A stretch of 64,000 nt of DNA from contig JAEUWY010000005.1 of assembly GCA_022059125.1 (NCBI GenBank), forward strand, positions 5,642,001 to 5,706,000. Direction: 5' to 3'. The stretch is from Corynespora cassiicola. Taxonomy: Eukaryota; Ascomycota; Dothideomycetes; Pleosporales; Corynesporascaceae. Shown here in pieces: positions 59,815 through 64,000 of the stretch (its first letter is position 1; each line of letters starts with the position of its first letter). The notes beneath the pieces are model-generated. The model had not been told where the DNA came from and made no database searches. It saw only the letters and a program-made list of their open reading frames with translations. A program made the translations under genes and the position numbers.

Positions 59815-60493
59815 ATGCAATTTCAGAGACGATAATTTTTGGGTAGATCTACAGTTGTCTTTTAAAAGGATGATTTCAGCCTATAAACGTCTCTACGATA
59901 GAGTAGGTAGATGTTTACGAATTAGATTACGTCATTTCGACTCATGACATTTGCAAAGTGTGAATATGTTGAATAGAATCAGTCGAAAAGCAACGCGCAG
60001 CCTGTCAAACATCTACGACTATGCAACTGTACTGTGAGATCTCTGCGATCAAATGCTACTGCATTCATTATCCTTGTTTTTGCAGACTTATATACGGTGT
60101 GTCTAAAAGAGTCAATACATAATTGCTAAGAGTTCTGATATCTGCAAAATCCCCATGGCTGTATCTTGGTACCATACGTTAGAGATGATTCCAACTTCTC
60201 CATCAAGCTAGTGATAACCTGGACTTCGACACGTTTGGGAAACTTTTATTCCATGCATCGGTACGATCCTCGATCGAATTGAAACCCTTCTATCGCTTGA
60301 CCATCCTTAACTCAACCTCGACTTGCCTACCCATCTCGACATATTTACCCTTAGAAAGGCTGAGGAGAAGCCAGAAGATTCGCTCAGGAGAGCACCGGAG
60401 ATCTCTAGCCTCTAAGCATTGCCCGTTGATTATCGTCGGAAACCCAATGATTCGAAGTTTTTTGAGTCGCTTGCACTCGAAAAGGTTCTCGAA
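59815..60493. other. Convergent A+T-rich spacer
   Basis: This contains the 3' flanks of two converging genes. No gene or repeat is recognised. Confidence 0.5.
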
Positions 60494-61201
60494 CTAGGAG
60501 ACCGCCATAGTTTCTTGTGCAGACATGATCCTTGTGAACTTACCCAAGGGGAAACTGAAACTTGTAGTTGAGAGCGAACTCATATGCAGGATCAAATGTT
60601 CAAGTGACCTCATGCGAGAGATGAGCTCGCGGGGAGTAACTGCTTCTCGATGTATATGAGCCTTTTCAGATGGATTGCGCGGGAACTCGGATAATATAAC
60701 AGATTTGACGTTGTCAAATGCGCGGTTCTTGGGAAACTGGTTGAATAATTGGAGGAATGAATGCGATAGCGCATCGCAGAATCGAAATTCAAAGACCCGA
60801 CCGCGAAGCCACACGATGAAAACCTCTTGGAAGAGAAATTTCTGAATGAAAGCCACTATAAGTAGAGCGTTTCCATAGAAGAATCTACCAGGGTTTATTC
60901 TAGGACAAGCAATAAATCTCGATGGGGAGCCAAGCATCGAGTACTCCCATATGAATCCTCGAACTTCGAGTGGAAGGTCCATAAATGTCGTCCTTGGAAC
61001 TTTGCAAGGTACTACATTAAAGTATACCTCGAAACAATTGGGGGGCCTACTTATAACTGGCTTTCCAGGCTCGGAAAGGCTTGGGGGGACTATGGGATTA
61101 AGAAATTGTTCTGAAGGAGTAATTGATGTAGCATGGCTCTCAAGCTGAGCCTCCACAAGACTGTTACTCCCACAGAGAGACAAACTAAGTTTCCTAAGCA
61201 A
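60494..61201 (-). CDS. 2EXR-like (F-box-like) protein, 5' end unresolved
   Basis: The frame is open for 235 codons and stops at 60494. The block FMDLPLEVRGFIWEYSML is the start of a 2EXR/F-box-like motif (L-P-x-E-x-R-x-x-I-x-x), which opens many short dothideomycete proteins of unknown function. A basic, Phe-rich region and ELISRMRSLEHLILHMSS follow. There is no ATG near the 5' end of the frame; the first in-frame ATG is at 60982, at the motif itself, and would give 163 residues. An upstream exon is likely, with a TTAG acceptor near 61195, but I found no exon that keeps the frame. The gene may be intact with an unseen first exon or may be decaying. Function is unknown. Confidence 0.5.
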   Translation of the reverse strand: MLRKLSLSLCGSNSLVEAQLESHATSITPSEQFLNPIVPPSLSEPGKPVISRPPNCFEVYFNVVPCKVPRTTFMDLPLEVRGFIWEYSMLGSPSRFIACPRINPGRFFYGNALLIVAFIQKFLFQEVFIVWLRGRVFEFRFCDALSHSFLQLFNQFPKNRAFDNVKSVILSEFPRNPSEKAHIHREAVTPRELISRMRSLEHLILHMSSLSTTSFSFPLGKFTRIMSAQETMAVS

Positions 61202-62128
61202 CCAATAGTGTTAGAATTATAGGTTAAAATTGAAGAACAGAGGTTAAGTAACCAATTTACTTGATGGTGAGCTCATTCTAAGTTGGAGTAAATGATTAAG
61301 GTGAGGGAGGGAAAGAGCGTATCTAGCTTACCACAAAACAGCCTGCAACAGGCTGGCAGGGCAATATAGCAATTACAAACTAGACGCTACGTCTGAAGAT
61401 ATTAGCCAAACACCAAAAGTAAGAAACGTTTTTGTTTCACCATTTTGGGATAGACACGTTTAATTGAGCCCATATTCTCCAACTTTGGCTGACGTGATAG
61501 CAGCTCAGCCATGGTCATGGATCTTTCATTAATAAGGAAAAAAGCTTGGAATACTTGCTTTGTGTGCCCCTGAATATATTATGGCTTCCAATATGGCCAT
61601 GAAATAATATAACTGAAACAACAAAGCTCCAACCAGAGCACTGTCTCCTTGAAGGTATATATCTCCTACAAAATCAATTAATATGAAACCTTTATTTATT
61701 TGTTCTCCTTTGTAGGCCGTATGTTAATACTCCTACTTGGCGAAAATCTTGATATTTTTGGATGGAAAGGAATGATAAAGCCAGCTAGTTGGTGACCACT
61801 TCTGCATTGTTCAAATTTTCCGGGTATTGAGAATATGATACTCAAAAGACAAAAGATCTTCATCGCTTGTGCAACCATTGAAAGAAATTTAGAATTCCTC
61901 ATTAGCGGCACAGTCCAGTACCCATTCTTTGCACCTTCCTTTCTGTGTCTGTGGAACTCTGTATACATAAAAAGAGTAGGAGCACGGATGTTAAATATCC
62001 TTGTGTTTCAAACATTGGAAAAAGGAAAATCTGTCATTCTTGGCTCACAAACTTGACATTGATAGACACTGACAGACACAACTTCGACCTCAACCTCTAG
62101 ATTCAAGCAGAAATTCCACAGAGCAGCC
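61202..62128. other. A+T-rich interval
   Basis: About 0.9 kb of clearly A+T-rich DNA, with the promoter of the 243-residue secreted protein at its right end. No gene or transposon is recognised. Confidence 0.5.
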
Positions 62129-62917
62129 ATGTACTTCCTCGTGTACATCATAGCCGCGACCATGGCATTCGTGAAAGCTGCTCCTGCAGCTGACTCCAGC
62201 GACCAATCAAATGGTAAGTCGGAACGATAGCTTGCCTGAATTAACACCATAGCTTAACTCAAACAATCAGATATAGCTGCCCTTGATTTTGTTCCTCGTG
62301 CAGACTCGAACGATCTGAACCTCGTTGTAAAGGCATCTCTGGGAGGAGATCATCAACACACAGGCCGATTTGCTGGCAAGGAGCTTGGAGATCTAATCTA
62401 CAAAGCCTTGGATTATCTCTGCTACCGCGGCAAGGTCGGAAAAAGCTGCCGCCAGGAAGAATATGTCATCCCCAAGGTTTCCCGCGTCAACTACCTCAAC
62501 GGAGAATTTGTCGACACAGGCAGTTTGAAAATCAAAGTCACAGGCTCATATCTGCCTCCTGGCCACGATGGGCTGCGGGAGCTGTTCCTAGACCATTTCC
62601 GAGACATCTTTCGCGAAGTATCTCCTGCTCATTGTTATTCTGCAGAGGGTGCGAATGGAAAAAAGGCGATTATGTGCAATTCTCCTGAAAAGTTCCATAT
62701 CAATATAGTGGGCCGCCAAGATACGCCACACATATGGATGGAACTTCATTCAGATGTACCAGTCGTCAAAGGCCCAGAGGTCATATGCAAGGGTTCCCAT
62801 AGTAAAATGGAGGCCGTTTTCTGGCATTTGGCGGGTAGGTACTCCAGAATTATGGGAAAGAACGGAAAGAATGCAAAGGTCAGACCAGCTCAGGGCTGTT
62901 TCGATGGTGCCCAATAG
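62129..62917 (+). CDS. Secreted six-cysteine protein of unknown family
   Basis: Two exons (62129-62213 and 62271-62917) encode 243 residues. A signal peptide is clear (MYFLVYIIAATMAFVKAAPA). The 57-nt intron (GTAAGT...CAG) joins QSN-DIAALDF. The mature protein has six cysteines (LCY, SCR, HCY, MCN, ICK, GCF), enough for three bridges. Notable blocks are GKELGDLIYKALDYLCYRGKVG, an amphipathic FLDHFRDIFREV helix, HIWMELHSDVPVVKG and a basic end GKNGKNAKVRP. I recognise no family; it does not match the Ecp2/Hce2 pattern. The gene lies in an A+T-rich stretch beside a 2EXR-like and a BTB-like gene. Its size and cysteine content fit a secreted effector or enzyme inhibitor, by inference only. Confidence 0.75.
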
Positions 62918-63344
62918 TTGAATGAGATAACTATAGCAAATAGGGAGCTGCGACCTAGGGCTTATGTATATATTGTCCTAACCAAGGAAGATAGGGTTTT
63001 CTTCCTTCAAAGGTTGTTAAGATGGTGAACCATACGATACAAATGCAGAAAGGATGATATCATGCTGCATCTTTTTCAGTCTTGATCTATTCTGTTAGCG
63101 ATCAATCACTGAGAAGTGCAAGTAGTCATCTGGCAGAAAATAAATATACAGTTACTAATAGCAGTATTCGCCAAATGGCTGAACCCCCTAAATAAAAACG
63201 CTACAAGAATCGAAATGGTAAGGTGTCTTCTTGATTTTCTTTTACATCAATGTTGCCGAAGTTTATATGTGCCGATCTCCTTTGTTCTCGGGTCCGTCTT
63301 TGTCAGGGTAAACATCTAACCCAAAATTCTTTGTATACGACAAT
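62918..63344. other. Convergent spacer
   Basis: This holds 3' flanking sequence of two converging genes and no recognised feature. Confidence 0.5.
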
Positions 63345-64000
63345 TTAGATATCGGGTGTTGGCTCTCTTGTTGACGATCGGCCAGTCCGGGTTCTTTCGG
63401 TACTCCAGTCCCTATAATTTGAATACTCATGGCGAAGTATTCTATAGGCGAGATCTGGAACTGTACGAAGGCTTTCATCAAGCCTTCGATAGAGCCCATA
63501 TTTCTTTTTATCATGATAGAGTCGCTGTGCAATGAGGTCCCGAAGTGTTATGTTCGAATCAGGCGTGTTTGAATATACAAAATCCACAGCTTCGAAAAAG
63601 AACCCACACGTATGGGAGCGCTCCAGACTGTACTTGAATTTCTCCAACGCGGTTTCTCGAAGGCCTTTGACCTTGTACTTGTCAGCAATGGCATATACTT
63701 TTGCATGGATTCCAAGGTCTCGGGCCCCTTGGGGTGCCGGCAGGTTGAGCTTCTCTTCGCGTGTTAATGAATTCCAGATGTCGTCCATTCTTTTAATTGC
63801 TCTTGCGTGGACCTCGTTGTTCCGATAAAGCTCGATGACTTCAGTGTTGTCATCCTACGAGTGAATTAGTATATATTGGCGTAACAATGTGTTGCACATA
63901 CAATAGTCGGGCATGCTATTAGAATTTCCTCCAGGAAACTTGCGGAGAGCCGCCACATTTGTCCATCGTAATGCCGTAGTTTTCTGCATCTTTCTTCTCC
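63345..64000 (-). CDS. BTB-like protein, C-terminal part, cut by window edge
   Basis: Exon 63854-63345 encodes the C-terminal part and stops at 63345. It includes LGIHAKVYAIADKYKVKGLRETALEKFKYSLERS and FFEAVDFVYSNTPDSNITLRDLIAQRLY, a pattern that follows the BTB fold in a large family of dothideomycete and eurotiomycete proteins. An intron at 63855-63901 (GTATGT...TAG) leads to an upstream exon that begins outside the window (64000-63902) and reads in frame as GEERCRKLRHYDG and FLEEILIACPTI. The BTB half proper is thus mostly beyond the right edge. Function is unknown. It is the second BTB-like gene in the window; the one at 40-42 kb shares the general layout but not obvious close sequence. 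Confidence 0.65.

Overview
The window is eukaryotic nuclear DNA from a filamentous ascomycete (Pezizomycotina). Most genes carry one to five introns of about 45-75 nt with GT-AG borders, genes lie 0.3-3 kb apart on both strands, and several families are typical of this group: class III chitin synthase, AtfA-type bZIP factor, CnjB-like zinc-knuckle protein, TmpA-like reductase, DUF3455 secreted protein, 2EXR-like and BTB-like proteins. A dothideomycete is my best guess, with low confidence. All intron borders were placed by eye and checked by reading-frame arithmetic and family resemblance, not by transcripts.

Layout. 0-7 kb: 3' end of an AtfA/Atf1 bZIP gene, a decayed metallophosphoesterase, a protein with a STAND-type fungal N-terminal domain plus a ubiquitin-like domain, and a microsomal cytochrome P450. 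7-13 kb: mostly non-coding, GC-rich, with one DUF3455 secreted-protein gene. 13-17 kb: two neighbouring CCHC zinc-knuckle genes on the minus strand. 18-30 kb: chitin synthase, low-molecular-weight tyrosine phosphatase, SNF1 kinase and an MFS transporter, all on the minus strand. 30-50 kb: mostly housekeeping genes, namely an uncharacterised Q-rich protein, TOM70, ABZ2 (folate synthesis), a TmpA-like reductase, a BTB-like protein, the gamma-tubulin complex subunit GCP3, cytosolic tryptophanyl-tRNA synthetase, a UPS1/PRELI-like lipid-transfer protein and a type I membrane protein.

51-64 kb: gene density drops and DNA looks richer in A+T. This arm holds a PLAC8 protein, a 78-residue secreted cysteine-rich protein, a secreted heme-thiolate peroxidase, a secreted endonuclease/exonuclease/phosphatase-fold enzyme, a maltose acetyltransferase-like enzyme, a 2EXR-like protein, a 243-residue secreted protein with six cysteines and a BTB-like protein cut by the window edge. 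Four secreted products in about 10 kb, two of them unrecognised, make it the part most likely to hold undescribed biology.

Two divergent promoters pair mitochondrion-related genes with other genes: TOM70 with ABZ2, and tryptophanyl-tRNA synthetase with the UPS1-like gene. No operon, CRISPR array, rRNA, tRNA or intact transposon was recognised; tRNA genes could have been missed by eye.
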